A stretch of DNA of 64,000 nucleotides from contig VZTI01003364.1 in assembly GCA_013397865.1 (NCBI GenBank), positions 376,237 through 440,236 of the forward strand, given 5' to 3'. The notes beneath the pieces were generated by a model. It worked only from the letters and a program-made list of their open reading frames with translations, was not told the DNA's origin and searched no databases. Positions 48,439 through 63,353 of the stretch are shown here, piece by piece. The translations under genes were made by a program, and so were the position numbers. Origin of the DNA: Struthidea cinerea. Taxonomy: Eukaryota > Chordata > Aves > Passeriformes > Corcoracidae. Position 1 is the first letter of the stretch, and every line of letters begins with the position of its first letter.

Positions 48439-51400
48439 GTGGGTAATGAGTTTTCTACTTTCAGTAACAAATGAGAAAGTTACTGCTGTAAAATGAAAGT
48501 TTTCAAACTGGGATTTATTAAAAACGAGCACAAAACAAATGTCAGGAGCTCTATAAAACCAATATGAGGTACATTCCACAGCTTGAGCACATCTTTAGTT
48601 TCAAAACTACTTGTATGAGCATTTTACCCACTTACCTCTAAAGTTTTTATGTTGCTTAATAAGCTATAGCCAAGTTTATCAGTCCTAGTTTGCAAGCATA
48701 CATTTTTTATTTTGTCTTTTTATGGTTTCGTCCATCAGCCTTTGCTTAAAGATTTCATTTGGTTTGAAATTGAAACGTGAGGAAAAACCTGGTCTGAAAT
48801 TTCCAAAATCTAGTGGAATCATTGAAGTAAAATCTCCAATCTGGCCATTCTCTCCTGTTTCTATGATGCCAGATGGCTGTGCTGCTTCTAATGAGATCCA
48901 CAGGGTAGAGGGAAAGAGTCTGTTTTCTCTCATTTTGCTTCGAGAGGGTTGAAGTGGACAGTGCAGTTTGACTGTGTGAGATCGTGGAACTTCTCTTTTA
49001 AGGAGGGCTGAGTGCTGCAGTCTCTGTGCCCCAAAAATAGACCATACCTCAAAATTAGTGATCCTTAATGTGCTGGGATTTTTGCTTTCTAACGTATGCA
49101 ATCAGGTCATTAGATTTTCTCCTGTCTAGTGTAATTCTTTATAAATTCACTTATTCTGTGCATACATATTTTGATTTTTGCTCAATTTTAATTCTGGTAA
49201 TCTCAGTTTCCGTTTTGTATTACAAATTGGACCTGTCATTATTTTTTTTAATTTCCATCTGGTTGTTAATCAGAATAGTGTTGTGAGTCACGGGAAATAA
49301 ATATTTCCCAGTTCTTCCTATTTGTTCAAAACTGTTGAATTATATTTCATTATTGCTATGATGTTAAAAATTGCTTTTAAAATTGAATTATTCACCAATA
49401 TGCTTTGAGTTATGAATAAGTAGGATAATCTTCCTCAGATAAATGGTATAATGTTATTACCGTGCACATACTGTTGGTGAGATCATGTAAGTGTCCTGCC
49501 AATTTCTTTGCCCTCTAGACAGCCAAATGTCAGCTCCTTTCAGTTATATGAAAATTAAAATTAAATGGAAAAAAACCAGCTCCACTTGGCATGAGGTTTG
49601 AATCAAAGATCAAAATTGTGTTATTGTAGGCTGTCTTGAGGTCGCTATGAAAGCCGTCATTTTGCCTTCTTCCAGGCTGGTATTTTTGGAGCACAGTACA
49701 CCAAATTTTTGGTATAATTACGTTACACTCCCATTATAGATAACAGACGTCATGAACCATTATGTATGTGCTTGTGTAATAGTATGACCCTGTCCAAGGG
49801 GGATATCAGTTCTTCTTCAAGTCGGTATACACAGCTGGACTTTCAGTAGCACACACGTTCTGCTTGGTGCTTCCATACAATGGTCTAGAGAAGAAAAGGT
49901 CCAATTCACTATGATTGCCTTGGAGAGTGAGAAGCGCTCTTCTACCAGTGATCGGGTTCTGTCAGCTTCTATTGGTGTTCATGTAGTTCTTCAGATTTCT
50001 ACCACAAGAGAAAATATAAAGATATCAGCCAAATCAGGGGACATTTAGACAAAAACTCTGCTCTTGGGCACATGATGCACAGAAATGCCTGCAAGAAGAT
50101 CCACATTTTGGCTGTGGGCCATTAATTATGGCGGTAATTGTGGCCTGGCTCAAGGTGATGGTTTATCACGTTTTCCAGAAATGGCCATACACCTGATGAA
50201 CAGCCATTTTAAACATGGACAGGGTGCATTTTTTTATTCATCTAACAGAGGTATGTGGGTTGAGTAAGTAATACAGAGTCAATTTTTAATTTCTTTAGGT
50301 AAATTGCATTTACCAAATACTCATCTCAAACTTCAGATTCTAATTTAAGTTAATCATGAGGCCTTTCTTCATCTCCGCTTTTTCCCCTGTGCGGATGTAT
50401 GTTAATTAATATACTGTGAATTTAGTGCATATGGAAAATACATTAAATACAAAGAGAGAAATGGTAAAACAACTTTTATTTTATTCAGTTCTTGAAATGA
50501 AACATTAGAGAAACCTCTGCAAGCCAAAGACTTCAGCTTTTTTTAAAAAAAGGATTTAAATATAAGGACAATGATATCAAGCTATATTAAAATATATTTT
50601 TAAAGCTTTCTCAGGATTCTCAAATGTAAGGAGGACCCATAATGTCACCAGTTGTGTTACCTGTCTCCCTTAATCTTCTACTTCACAATGATAGTCTAAG
50701 GTACACTTCCGTAGTTTGTCTTGAATTCAAAGTTTTCCAGTTGCATGTTCTTTTTTTTGAGTAAGTTGCTATGACATTTCATCTAGCTTTCTGTCTTTGT
50801 TAAACTTCTAGCATAATGTTTTAATCATGGATAGGTTTTGGAAGTCTCTGTTTTTGTAGCTGTTACTCAAATTCCTGGAACTTGAAAAAGCTTCACCATA
50901 AGGAGAATTTTTCTAAATATTGAAGGTGCATGATATCTGCTACAGCCAAAGGATAGAGAATAGCTTCAGATTATAAGAGTTTATATGAACTGTATTGTTT
51001 CCGTTGAACCTTACCTTGCTGCTATTTATAGATTGCCCCAAGAGCTGTTTTCTTGTGCTTTCCCTTGTGTTGTTGCAAAGGTAAGCAGTTTCACTGGTCA
51101 AGTTTCTAATACTTTGTTTTTACAGTCCAAACACTGTTGCTTTTATTTGTGGAAGGAACAGGAAGAACTGATGTCTCTGCCAGGGCATAGCGCATGGCAT
51201 TTTCTTTAGCGATTTGAAATAGAACTTTGATCTAATTGTTTGAAGAAAGTGAGAATCCTAGATCTGATTGCAGGAAATACATATTTCTTTGGGGAGATTG
51301 AAAGTATCTGAATTTGTTGTACTTCCTGTTTAATAGACATTGCAAACACTTTCTATTTAATTTTTAAGCCCTTATTGTCCCATTTTCACATGCTGTAAAT

Positions 51401-54400
51401 GTCCTTTGGCTCTGTGTGATATACCATTCTTTCAGATAACTAGTATTTGAGGAAACACCTATCAAAGGTGTAGAATGGTTTTGACATGAGAATAATATCC
51501 CCACCTCAGGACTAGACGGAAGTCCAAACTTGGAAAATTTTCACAAATTTCATTCAAAAGGTAAAAAGCAAGATGAAGTAGCAATTCCATTATTTTAAAA
51601 TATTGAAGATTGATATATTGATAAGTCAAAAAAAGGGATGCTCTCTGAGACTTTCTCAGCCATAACAGATGAAACTTAAATTATTCAAGTGTACTGCTGA
51701 TAAGAGGAAGTCTTGTGGTTAAAGATATGTGGATGAGCACCTTCAAAAGCCTATTTTATTCTGTGCTTAAAGAAGGTATGTACACAAAACCAGAGAGAGA
51801 AAACCTACTGTTCTTGCTGCAAAAATTTAGTTACTGCTACATTTAGGTCACTCTCATGTGCAGATAATTTCTATAATAAAAACTGTGCAGGTGTTTATAA
51901 ATTTGTCTCAGCAAGTATTCACATGTGAGGACTTAAGGCATGCCTCAGTTTCCCAGTGTGACCTTAAGCTATATTCTACAAGGCAACCAGCTCATCATTA
52001 GAGGACAAAGGTCTTCTATTTGCTCTGTCATGGTCCTGTTGCGTGGCAGTTAAAGTTGGAATCTGTGGGCAGTGATGATTCTCATTCCTATGAAATCTGA
52101 CCATAAAATGTCTTTCACCAAGGACTTTGAAGCGTGGTGATAGATTCAAGCAGATTTTGGTTTAGAATGGATGTAGAAATGTCTCCTGCAGAGATATCAG
52201 AGTGGTAGAAGACACATGAGTGTCTTAGGAACAAGAATGGGCTAGACAGTCTAAATTTCAGAGTAAGGGCTTCGTAGTGTCTCTCTTCATCTCCCAAACG
52301 ATGAGGACATTGGCTTGATCTGGCTACTAGGACGGTTGAAAGAGAATTTGTGGCAATTTCCTCCATCCTGGTTGTTCTGGTTGCCTTGGAAGAATGGCAT
52401 TAGGAAGAAAGGAGTAAGAGCAATTTCTAATTCCAGACAACAGTTTATGATTATGCAGATAATTCCATGGTACCAGAACATAAATAAAAATTCAATAATA
52501 AGAATAATATATTCCACATCATAACAAAGGGCTGTATTTCAGAACTGTTGTGTGATGCTAAATTCAACAACGTTTGTACAGTTCCTTGGATCTGTCAGAT
52601 CTGTGTTTGAGAAAGGACAAGTCTTCGTTTCTATTATATTTTTAAAATTCAAAGGAGGGAAAGCAGGAAAAGAAAAGCAGAAAAAAAAAATCTGTTACTG
52701 ATTCAGTAGTGACTTTCACATTGTGCAGATACAATATGAAGTTAGCTTCATAGATATTTAACCTCAAAGACAGTTCTGTTGAATATTTGTGCTGTGGGGC
52801 TTAGAACTGTACTTGCACTGTGTGTCTAGTTTCCCCAAAGTCTTCCTGTGTCTTCCTGCAGTCTTGAGAATCTCAGATTTATATTTATCTTTGCCTGTGA
52901 TGTTGTTATGCTTTTCTGATGTAATCTGGGTTATATTTTTATATCATTTATCTTTGCCAAGAATGAGGTTGACAGGTTTAGGTTGGCAGGGGAGAGAGCA
53001 AAGTCTGGGAGGGGCTCACCCAGGTAGGAAAACAGTTCATATGCCATCAGGGAAATATTCTGCTTTTTCGTGCAGGCAGGTGAACAGGACACACAAATTA
53101 TTTCCTGTACAGCTGGAGGCCTATTTTGTCTAGTGAATCTTTTACAGAGATTCTCCTTCATTGCCATTCCATTGTAGAGTTATCTTTCCAATGAGGGATG
53201 TTGCTGGCACTGCCCCATGTCTCAAACAAAAAGCTTTGTATTGTCACAAGAACATTTACCCAAGCGGCATGGATTTAAAAGCAGGAGAAATCCAGATTTG
53301 TCTAATCAAGGTAATCATACAATGTGTAGTGCTCCAAAGTATGAGTTATCTGATTTATTTAAGGTGCATCACTAACACCAGCTTAAAATTCTTTCTCCTG
53401 GATTGTCATCCAGTGAGAGATGCGAGCTGTTGAACAAAAAAAAGATAAACTACAGCATTTGCTGATTTCTCCATGTGAAGTTAAAATAAAATATCTGCTA
53501 AACTATAACCCTGACAGGTTTTTGTATTTGAGGATGTTTCCCTTGTGTACCTGCCAGGATTCCTATTGCAAGTGTAGTCAGCATTATAACAGCTGATGAA
53601 AAGATGAATGTGTGCTGAGGTCTCCTTTTTTGGCCGTTCTTCTTTATATAGTGTCCTAAGAAACAGAGCACAGTTTAGAAAAGTGGTGATTAAATTAAGC
53701 AAATCTCAGGGTCTATTGAAGAAAATTTCAGGGCAGTGAGTATAGCTCTGAGGTTGCAAGGGCTTAACTGGGATTTAATAAGGAAAGACTACATAAATAA
53801 AACCACTGTGGTAAAATTCACACAGAGCATTTCCAAAGGTGGTGAAATCTCTTTTAGGAGAACATTAAATATTTCCAGCTTCAAAAGGCAGGGATTCAAA
53901 AAATTGTCTGTTGCATTGCTTTACATGCATGTGCTATTTAAATAAAGCATTTGCAAACTTGCTAGTCTGGGAATCTGCTTTTTTCAACACTGTCAGCCAA
54001 TAAATAGTAATTTTCTAACACCTTGTGGCTGTTTAAACAGTGGCTTAAGGAAGCATGAGCTTAGGAATGACTGACATTAGACCTACTGTAAGTCATTATT
54101 CCAGGAAGGATTTGACGTGACAGTCAACGGGAAAAGAATTATGATCAATGTCAAAGACATTCATTTTTCCTTTTAACAGAGAATACCTCATTTTTGGCTG
54201 GCTCTGCTTCCTTTTTACTTTTCATTCCCTGTTGGGGCTACAATATTCAGCTGGGCATTTGAGAGTCTGGGAAAAGTGCTTTCTGGGAAACCACAAATTT
54301 TTGATTTATTTCTTGTATTCCCAAAGCAACAACTATTTTGGAAATCCAAATGATTTGTGTGTGACAGGTTAGTGATTTAAGTTCATGGTGTTACTAGATA

Positions 54401-57400
54401 ATAAGCTGTAAAGTTCAACTGTGCTTCTTGATAAACCTGTTGGTTTGCAAGTTATTGAATCTACTGCCACACAGTTCAGTACTGTCTTCAAATAATGAGA
54501 CTTTTTAGATGGATGGAGAAATAATGTGAATTGCTCAGAAGGCAAATTTGGTGCTTTGTCTGATTTTTAAAGCTTATATTTCTTGTTAATTCTACCTTTG
54601 GATGTTACTTAAAATTACTGTAACGGTCACACTACTACTATATAAAGACTGTACAGTGTTTTTATTATCTCTCTACTGTGTGAAGAGTTGCAACAAGCTT
54701 GTAAAGAAACAATAGTTGTTGAACATATCTGATCATAAACTAGAAGTGTAACAAATGCCATTTATTCTAATGTAGGGGACCTCTTTCTCAGCAGTAATTG
54801 CAGTGTTTCCATTCATGCATAAGACAAAAATGAGTGCAGGTCATCACGTAAACAGCTGGTCTGTGTAAGAGGGCTGTGGGTTTGCTTGTAGCTTGAGCCA
54901 CTTACACTCCAGATGATCTGCATGTGAGCAAATTTTCTGATCTGAGTTTTGCACATGTTTTCCAAAGTTAAGACTCTGATTATTAATTATAAGTATTGTC
55001 TTCATTTTCTTGCAAGGAAAGAAATAGGGACCAAAGAAGTTGGAGTCTTAAACAGATGTTGAAACAGAGCCCGTTCTCTTTGGGAATTCCAGCTTTAAAC
55101 ATTATTTGTGAACTTCCTTGCCTGAGAGTAGGATTATCTGAGACTTTACTGTTTTGTTACTGGTTTGTGTGTGTATAATCTTAATTATTTTGCTGTGTGA
55201 TCTTAGTGTTCCCTGCATCAAGATGAGACTGTATCGTTTGTCCTAGAGTTTCTGTGCAGTCTGCAGGGAGTTAAGCGTAACTTGTTGGGAATGTTAATGG
55301 AAGTTGTGCATAATTTGCTTGTGCATCACAGTGAAATTTACCCTCAGGGGTTACTGAGCCAGTGAAAATTCTACCGGGTGCCAGAGGACTGACGAAACCA
55401 TCAGATTATCTTAATGACAGATTTACACTCTCCTCATGTTCTGTACTCTTCAGATTTTGTGACTCTGATTTATGAAACTTTGCAAACCCAAGTCCTTTTG
55501 GCTGTACACTGACTTTGTGGTACTTCTTGTAGGAGTCAGGCTTTACTGTGGTGAGAATATGTGGTCAAAGTAGCTCTTACACTGAAAATTGTAAGGTACT
55601 TTATGTATTAATAGACTGCTAACCTCAATCCCAGAGGTGACTACATTTCAACAGCATGGTGCTTATATTATTAATAAATACTGAAGCCTAGAAAATTAAA
55701 AACCTTAAATGAAACATGGAAGATAGTTCCTGTATCAGAGAGAAAAAAGAGTATTGCAAGAAGTAGATGAGTCCCGAATGTAAGATGTCCAATCTATATG
55801 CTTTTGTTTCTCAATAGTTGCAACAATACATTAAGATCTAATAAATTAAAGAAATATTGTTGCTTTTGCTATTCAAAAGGCAAGTGGTCATCACATAAAC
55901 TCAGTCTCAAGTTGAATGACAATTATTAGAAAAGTTTGACACTTAGTAGTACATAATTTTCCTGTTTAAAGTCCTGCAGAAATCTGTTATAGCCCAGCGC
56001 TATTCTGTGCTTTCTTAACAAAAGCTGTTAGTGTGTTTAGAGTAATTTCTCCATAATGAAAAAAGCCAGTATCTGTGACAGATTACATTACTCCACACAC
56101 CTGCATTTGCTCTGAACCTGCTAGCCTGATAAATTGATAAGTTGGTCACATGTTGTTTTAAAAAGGCAAAGAACATAGTTCCTAATAAAAGAATGCTACA
56201 TATTTCTTCTAAAAGGTTAAAAAGCATTTCTCAGGGCTCTTAAATTACCATACTGTGATACCAGGGGAAAATAAAACCTGGGCTTAGAGTCTTGTTTGTA
56301 CTTAGAAGGCTTTCCGGACAGGAAGGCAATCTTGATGCAATTCAGTAAGCCACAATACCAGTGGGGCATTACAGGTGAAGAAATTGCAGCTGTACCCCTC
56401 ACCACAATGTATTACAACTGTACAGTGGAATATTTCCTGTACAGAAATAGGGCTTGGTTAACTTTGTTTCCCAAGAGTAGATCACATTAAAATGTTATAA
56501 AATCATGATTTCCTGCATTTGAATACTTGTGGTTTCTCAACTGGTTCCAATATTACAAAAGGTTTTTTATAGCTTCTATTAGTTGAAGATGTATAGAAGC
56601 TTTTTTCCAAAGTCAGCTAAAAGGAAGTTTTGTATTTTTAAAGAACAATTTTTCTCAGAAGACGAGTTTCGTTTCACATCTCTTTATTATAACTCTATTT
56701 GATATTTATTTTATAAACCAGGACAGATGTAAATTTAAATAAAATGAAATAAATGTGCTTATAGTACTATTAGTATATATGTTAAGTGGAGTTGAAAGAG
56801 CCATGGTATATGTCATTACTCAGATAGCAAAATAGTAATTATTTTCATTAGTCAGCCAAAGACCTCACTATGGTTAGAGGAAAAAATTAAATTAAGCGCA
56901 TATTGCATATTAAATTTTAAAGTGAGTATTTTTAATTTAAATGTCCTAGCTTTAGGACCAAATTTATTTTTAAAAAATTCAAAGAGAATTAAAACAGTTC
57001 TGTGAGGAAATTATATGGCATAATTTTGAAAAACATCTCCAGCTGGGGTGTCTGATTATTCCAGAGTGTTGAAAATTGAGAGTGTACCGTAGTGGAATAA
57101 CTTTTACTGCCTGAAATATACAGGTATGTAACACTTCAAACTGCTGTCAAAGTACAGAAAACCATAGTGAAAATAAAAAGGAGATTGAGGTGAGTGGGAC
57201 AGCAAATACTTTGTACAACTAAATGATTTTAATCCAAGTACTACTGCTAATCCTAACACTACTAACGCAAGGCTGTATTTTTACCTCACTGTAAGCCATC
57301 ACTTTTTTTTTGGTGGTTTGGTTGGTTGGTGTTTTTCCTTCATGAAATGGGGATATTGGTGGTCTGTAGCCAGGAGAGTCTGTTTTCCACACATACACGA

Positions 57401-60400
57401 TACCATCTTAGCTCTGAGGAAGGTTAAAAAAAAATTCTCTAACAGTGGTTTGTAGCATGATTTCACAGTGTCAATCACACAAGATAAACAGGAATGTGGA
57501 TGTTCAAGTATCCTACATTTGTCCAAAAAGTAGGTGTTCCACTGGTCAGATTGAATTGTGTATGTTGTGTGAATAGGCATATTACAAAGTTCTATTCTAT
57601 TTAATATTATTTTTCTTCTGGGCATGTTTTCTACATATTATATTTTTCTGCAAAGTTCTTTTGCTAGTTTTATATAAATAATACTTCAAAATCAAATTGA
57701 AAAGTAATGTTCCTGGTAGTTGTTGCCAAGACTTTTTCCCTTATAAAAGTCTGGATAAAACTTTTTATTTCCTGCTACTGCAACTTCTGTTCACCTAATG
57801 AGAGAATTGTATTTTTAAGACAGTTGGCCCTAAACCAGTAAAATATCTTAATAAAAGAATAGCTTTATTACAGAGCAATCAGTTTATTCATGCTCAGGAA
57901 GCTGAAGTCAAAATCTCAGTATGGGTTGGTGTCTGACTCAGAGTGCTTTTAGCTTGTGTTGTGTTCTGCCTCATTCACTGAGGTGGCCCTGCGTGGAGAA
58001 GATAAAACACACACACGCTTCCTGTCTTCTGTGCGCATTTTTTTGTACAGTAGTTGTTTCTGGACCAAGAACAGCTTAATTTCCAAGAGGAAGCACCCAC
58101 GATCTGGGGGACTGAGATTGAAGAAATGAATATATCTTCTGTAAAAGCTTCTTTTCTAGCAAATCCATCAATCAAAAGGAAGCATCACTGAAAGAAACAT
58201 TAGGCATATCCTGTAACCCAGCTGTTAATATCTATCTTTCTTTCTCAACTGGACAAGATGTATTTTGCAACCTAAGAAATCTGCATGTGTATAGTTTAAA
58301 AGTTCTTTTTTTTATACTGAGTTTTAAAATCATATGCTTCAGTATTTAAGGCATAATAATTTTTATACAGCCTTCGTTCAACAACTTCAAAGAAGTAGGC
58401 TGATGGCAGTAGCTTTTTTCTAGAGGCAAAAAAGACGTCTGTGAAAAAGGTGGGATTAGTTAAGAAATGGAAATATTTTAATTATTTCTCTCCTAGTTGG
58501 AAATTATGTCCATGTCTGAGACCAGTTAGCATTCTGACAAAATGTGTATTGAATAATAGATATGATCGTTAATGGTAACGTGACAGATTGTAGAAGTGCA
58601 CTGGTGTTGGCTCTCTGCTCAGCTACATTTCAACATTGAATTGTACCTGTGGACAGATAAGTGCTGTGCACCCAGCACTTTTCAAGTCCAAATTAGCCAA
58701 GTAGTCTAAAGCTGGAAGGATAACATCAGCTCACAGGAAAATGTAGAAGCATGTTGTGATCTTGAAATTCTTTAAAAGCACTTAAGGGTCAACACTCATT
58801 TCTCTATCAAGTCTTAATATTACACATAACCACAAGTGGGAATAAGGAGTATCCATCTGTAAAACATAAGGATGAAATTTATAACAGGGCATTAGCAAAC
58901 TGTGTAGCATTTCTTGACCCCCTAGTTTCCAAGCAGGAATTAAATTATTCTGGTACAGATAATGTGTGACGCAATATATGATGAATAAGAAAAACCACAA
59001 TCTATCACACTGTAATGCTTTAGTGGGAATACTTCATGTTGGTTACTAATGTAAAACTGTCTTGCTGATAGGTTAACAAGTATGAAGGAAATTACTTGAA
59101 GGATGCGGGGTTTTAAGAGGATTTTCAGGTTTCTCATTCTTTGACACTTTTTTTTGTGAGATGTGTATGTTGGAGGTTTCAGCTCTGCTCAAATCGGAGA
59201 TGTTTCTTGTATGTGTTAGTGTAATATACACGAAAATTTTTGTCTTAAAATAGAGTGAAACAAGATTCAGAGAAAACAAGAATCTGTTCTCTTCTAATGA
59301 AAAAGATTTTTGCTCCAAGGCAGCTGTCTCCAAACAGTTGTTTGTTTGTATCCTGTACATGCAGGGGGCATGACTGGAATTGTCACCTGGAGACAACTGC
59401 TTTCCTTCCAGTCAGAATTTGCCAATACACCATTTTCCTTCTTCTTTCAAACACTGCCATGCAATTTTCGGATCTCCAGTGTCTGTAGTTCACAGCAGTA
59501 AAGAGAAAAAGGAGCAGCTTTCAATTTCTCTTCTTAGAGTTTAGGTTGTTTCATACAGCTTTGCATTTCTGCTTCTAATCTCTGTTGTTAATGCTGCTGA
59601 AAAATAAAGCATTTGTCTGTGGTTTTGCTCCCTATTGCCATAATCATCTTTTTAAATAACTGTGTGTACCATACTGTGTGGTTTTCTAGCAAAAAAGAGC
59701 TTGGAGATTCTTGGTTAAATTTGAGCTCACAGTTAAATAATACTTTTATGCACTCTTAGGTGACAGGTGCGTGCAATCATTGCAATTAAAACTGTCTTTG
59801 AGAGCTATGGAAGAAGACAAAAAGCTGCAGGGAAGTGTCTGCTGGAGAACCAAGCTTGTTGTTTAGCAAAAAAGTTAAATATGCTTTGTTTGTGTTTGCT
59901 TTTATAGAGGCAGCCCTAGTGGTCACATTTTCTAAGAGGTAACAATTATTTGAATTATAGTTTAAGTTTTATTCAAATACTTTAAGGTAAAAGCAGCATA
60001 CTTAATTTGACACGTGGGGAATTTTTTGTTGCAACTAGTTCACTTATTCCCACTGCTAATGACTCAGTTCTGGCATTATAACCCCTTTCCAGGCTTTCAC
60101 AACTATTATTTTTGGCAGCTGATATTGCCCAGAGCTACCATCTTTCCTTAAACTTATCCAGATCAGGCATTAGTAATAAACCCCCTAGAACAAATAAAGC
60201 TAGGTATGTAGAAATCAAAGATTCTAAGTCAACTAAGTCTTTTGCAAGCTTCAAACTAGAAAGATTACAGTTTGTGTAGTTCCAAAGCATGAGCTGTATT
60301 TTGTATAGGCAATCACATAATGTGTGTCCTTGATTTCTTATCTCTAATGTGCAGATGACACTTTGAAACGTATTGTCTCTTGGTCTGGTAGATTTCCTGA

Positions 60401-60592
60401 CATATTACAGCATAGTTAGAAAAAATTGTAAACAAAAATAAATAAAGAGGAATGATCTTTTCTACTTGCTGACCAGTCTGCTTTAACTGTTGAGTGATGT
60501 TTTTTATGGCTACTCATACTGCTGAGTTCAGCGATCACTCCTGCACCTTTCCAGATTTTTCACAATTCACTTTAGAGGTTGTCATGAAGTAT

Positions 60593-60815
60593 ACAGAATC
60601 ACAGAATGGGTAAGGGTCCACAGTTCTCTGTTCCAACCTTCCTGCTCAAGCAGGGTCCTCCCAGAGCACATGATACAGGATTGCACCCAGGTGGTTCTTG
60701 AATATCTCCAGTGAGGGGGACTCTACAATCTCTCTGAGTCACCCGCACAATAAAGAAGTTCTTCCTCATACTCAGATGAAACTTCCACTGTGTTAGTTTA
60801 TACCACAGACCACAG
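60593..60815 (-). mobile_element. CR1 LINE 3' fragment (different subfamily)
   Basis: ACAGAATCACAGAATGGGTA, CTGCTCAAGCAGGGTCCTCC, AGAGCACATGATACAGGATT, GCACCCAGGTGGTTCTTGAA, AAGAAGTTCTTCCTCATACT follow the complement of a CR1 3' end. It differs from the copies at 2465, 27128 and 30700, which share the TTTGACC...ACCACC variant, so at least two CR1 subfamilies are present. Confidence 0.92.
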
Positions 60816-60952
60816 CCTGAAGACGAGTTATGAAGTTATTACTTCTTTATGGCATAATAATTGTTTTCATTTACTTTACCACCTTTTCCTCAAGAGGAGT
60901 TTCAATAGATCTGCCACCTACAGGGTGGGTAGAAATACTGATGTACCTTCTC

Positions 60953-60969
60953 TTTTTTTTTTTTTTTTT
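60953..60969. repeat. T17 homopolymer
   Basis: Uninterrupted T run about 140 bp beyond the CR1 copy. It is simple sequence and prone to length error. Confidence 0.9.
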
Positions 60970-62014
60970 AAAAACATGATGTGTGAAATCCAGTTTGGGT
61001 TTTTTCAAGTTTTGCTCTGCCTGTATTTTTAATCTTTATTTTCAATCTCTCTCTATTATTTTCCTCTATCCTTACTGATAGTTTTATGTTTTTTGTATTG
61101 TAGTGCCACATAAGAAAATTCTTAATGTACTCTTTAACTTGTTCTGCCAGCTCATTAATCTTAGTGGGAATAGAATTCATCACCTTGCTTAGCCTTCTTT
61201 AAAATGCCCATTACATTCTATTGTAATCCAATTTTACGAGATTCTTGTTAGGGAGATTTGCATACTTAAAAAGAGTTTTGTTTTGAGATGTAATCTAAGA
61301 GAAATAAATATGCTAAATATGATAGTTTTGTCAGGCTTCTGTTGCACACATGTTACTCAATAACGTTGATAAGAAAAGGTAATTCAGATGCTGATAGACA
61401 TTAGGAAGCACAAGACCAAACTAAGTATTCAAATATATTTAAGAAGGTTCCTAAAAGAATGTCAAGGTATTTTAAGGACTGAGATTTAAAAGTATGCAGA
61501 AATAAATACTGCTGTATGTAAACTATATATGCAACCATGAAAGGCTGCAGCCTTTTGTCAGAAATGAAACAGATCCTTTTGTAATTATGTAATTCCAAGA
61601 CTTTATGCTATAGGAAATATGCCAAGTATTACAGTCTTTAAATAACCTCAAATGTTTTATCACCAGTGGAGATTGTGAAGGTTTAAAAAAAGAAGCATGT
61701 GAGGGTGAATGGCTCCACAATGTAGTATAAAAGCAGATGATGGAAGCTGCTCTTTATGTGTTCGTAGTTAACATAGGGGAGTTCTTTGGATGTATCCATA
61801 ATTGAAGGGTAGGAACACTGCTATGTTAGTGTAGCGGTGTTGAGTGTTTGCCCACAGGCATTAAACATTCAAATAATTTAACACTGAGAAGTTCTGAAAA
61901 AAAATCTAAAACTCTAGTGGCACTGAGAGCAAAAAGAGTCACTTTAGTGTGACTTTAAAATGTGGCCATAAATATAATGCGGTATTTCTTCTTGCTGCTG
62001 TTGTGCACAGCACT

Positions 62015-62760
62015 ATTGTAGAGTCAGCAACAGAGAACCAAGAAAGATGTTTTCTGGGTCATCAAGCCCAGCCTCCTCCCATTGGGGCAGTGCTTGTTAT
62101 TTTCTCCATCTAATTAACAAATCAAAAGCAGCTCTTATGAGCACCAAGGCTGTCCTTGCACATCCCCATCTTTTTCTGTACCGTTTCTAGCCTTACACTT
62201 TATTCATAGGGCAACTCGATTTTGACACAAAATTTCTGTACACTTTTCTTCTGTTAATTGTTTCTCTCCGGAGCTGTGTTGGTGGATCAATTATGTTCCT
62301 GTTGTTTAATTTCATTTAGTCCTCAACTCTCCACAGCAAGAATTAATAGAGTTCTAAGATGAAGAATTGGAAACATGGCATACTCCTGATGAGTCTCCAC
62401 TGATGTCTTATAGAAATGAGTTAATATTTGTCCCTCACTTCTGGAAATATCTCACCTGATGTCTCTCAAGATAGTATTTGTTTTTTCCAGGCATCATCAT
62501 ACTGCCTCACAATTTCCAGCTGACATTTCCAGATCTCACCCTTTCCAATTGAATATGTAGCTTATAAACAAATGTGTTGTTATCTTTACGCATATGACAT
62601 GTGGGTTTTGATGTTGAATCAATCCCTTTTTCTCACACTCTAGTCTTCAAATTTAAATCAGCTCTCTTGATTGATACTGCTGTGGTACTCCGTGTTATAT
62701 ACATTACTGGCATCAGAGGTTTACTAACAGTTACCAGATTTTTTTTTTGTCCTACATCTT
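62015..62760 (-). mobile_element. Ancient CR1/L3-like LINE fragment, patchy
   Basis: Patches resemble the complement of old CR1/L3 sequence: GGTCATCAAGCCCAGCCTCC at the left, the stretch CACCTGATGTCTCTCAAGATAG-like followed by TATTTGTTTTTTCCAGGCATCATC, and CTGCTGTGGTACTCCGTG at the right. The order of the patches fits one decayed element lying on the minus strand. Identification is by pattern only and the edges are uncertain. Confidence 0.5.
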
Positions 62761-63338
62761 GAACTAAAAAAATTTTAGTAACTGTGGTTGCTTTTTTCAG
62801 TCTTCACATATCATTGTGACTTGACAGATGTAGTAAAAATCCACCTTTCAGGCTCTGTGGTTCCACATGTTAATTCCTCCAGAATTCTTTGGTGATTATT
62901 TATGTTCCTTTGCCCTCCCCACCTTGAACCATTGAGCTCCCTGAATTTTCCTTCTTAACCTTCATTCCTGTTAATTAATCAGCTTGCTGTCACCTTCATC
63001 TGCATTATAATCTTTACTGAATAACAAGAAAGAATGCTTACAAAACTTTTTCTAAATTTACTTGCATCTCTGCCACATTCTTACTTTTTTTCCTGGTTAT
63101 TTATGTATGCATGTCTGTACACAGGCACACAGGGATAAAACACGTAATAGGACATACATATGTAATTTTTTCTTACTATTTGCTTTATGTCAGCTTGGCT
63201 TTTAGTAATTCAACTAAATATGGCAGTGTACAACTTCCATAACTGTGGATTTCTGTACCTTAATTCTAAAATCTTCATAGCTGCCTGAGTTTGCATTTGT
63301 TTTAAATTCATGTTCTCATTCACCTTCTTGCTATTACC

Positions 63339-63353
63339 AAAAAAAAAAAAAAA
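63339..63353. repeat. A15 homopolymer
   Basis: Uninterrupted A run followed by GAGAAGAAAAAG. It is simple sequence with no attached retrocopy that I can recognise. Confidence 0.9.

Noticed and set aside
48211..48579. 122-codon minus-strand frame overlapping a VPS13B exon
   Set aside because: Antisense shadow of the conserved exon at 48254-48438.
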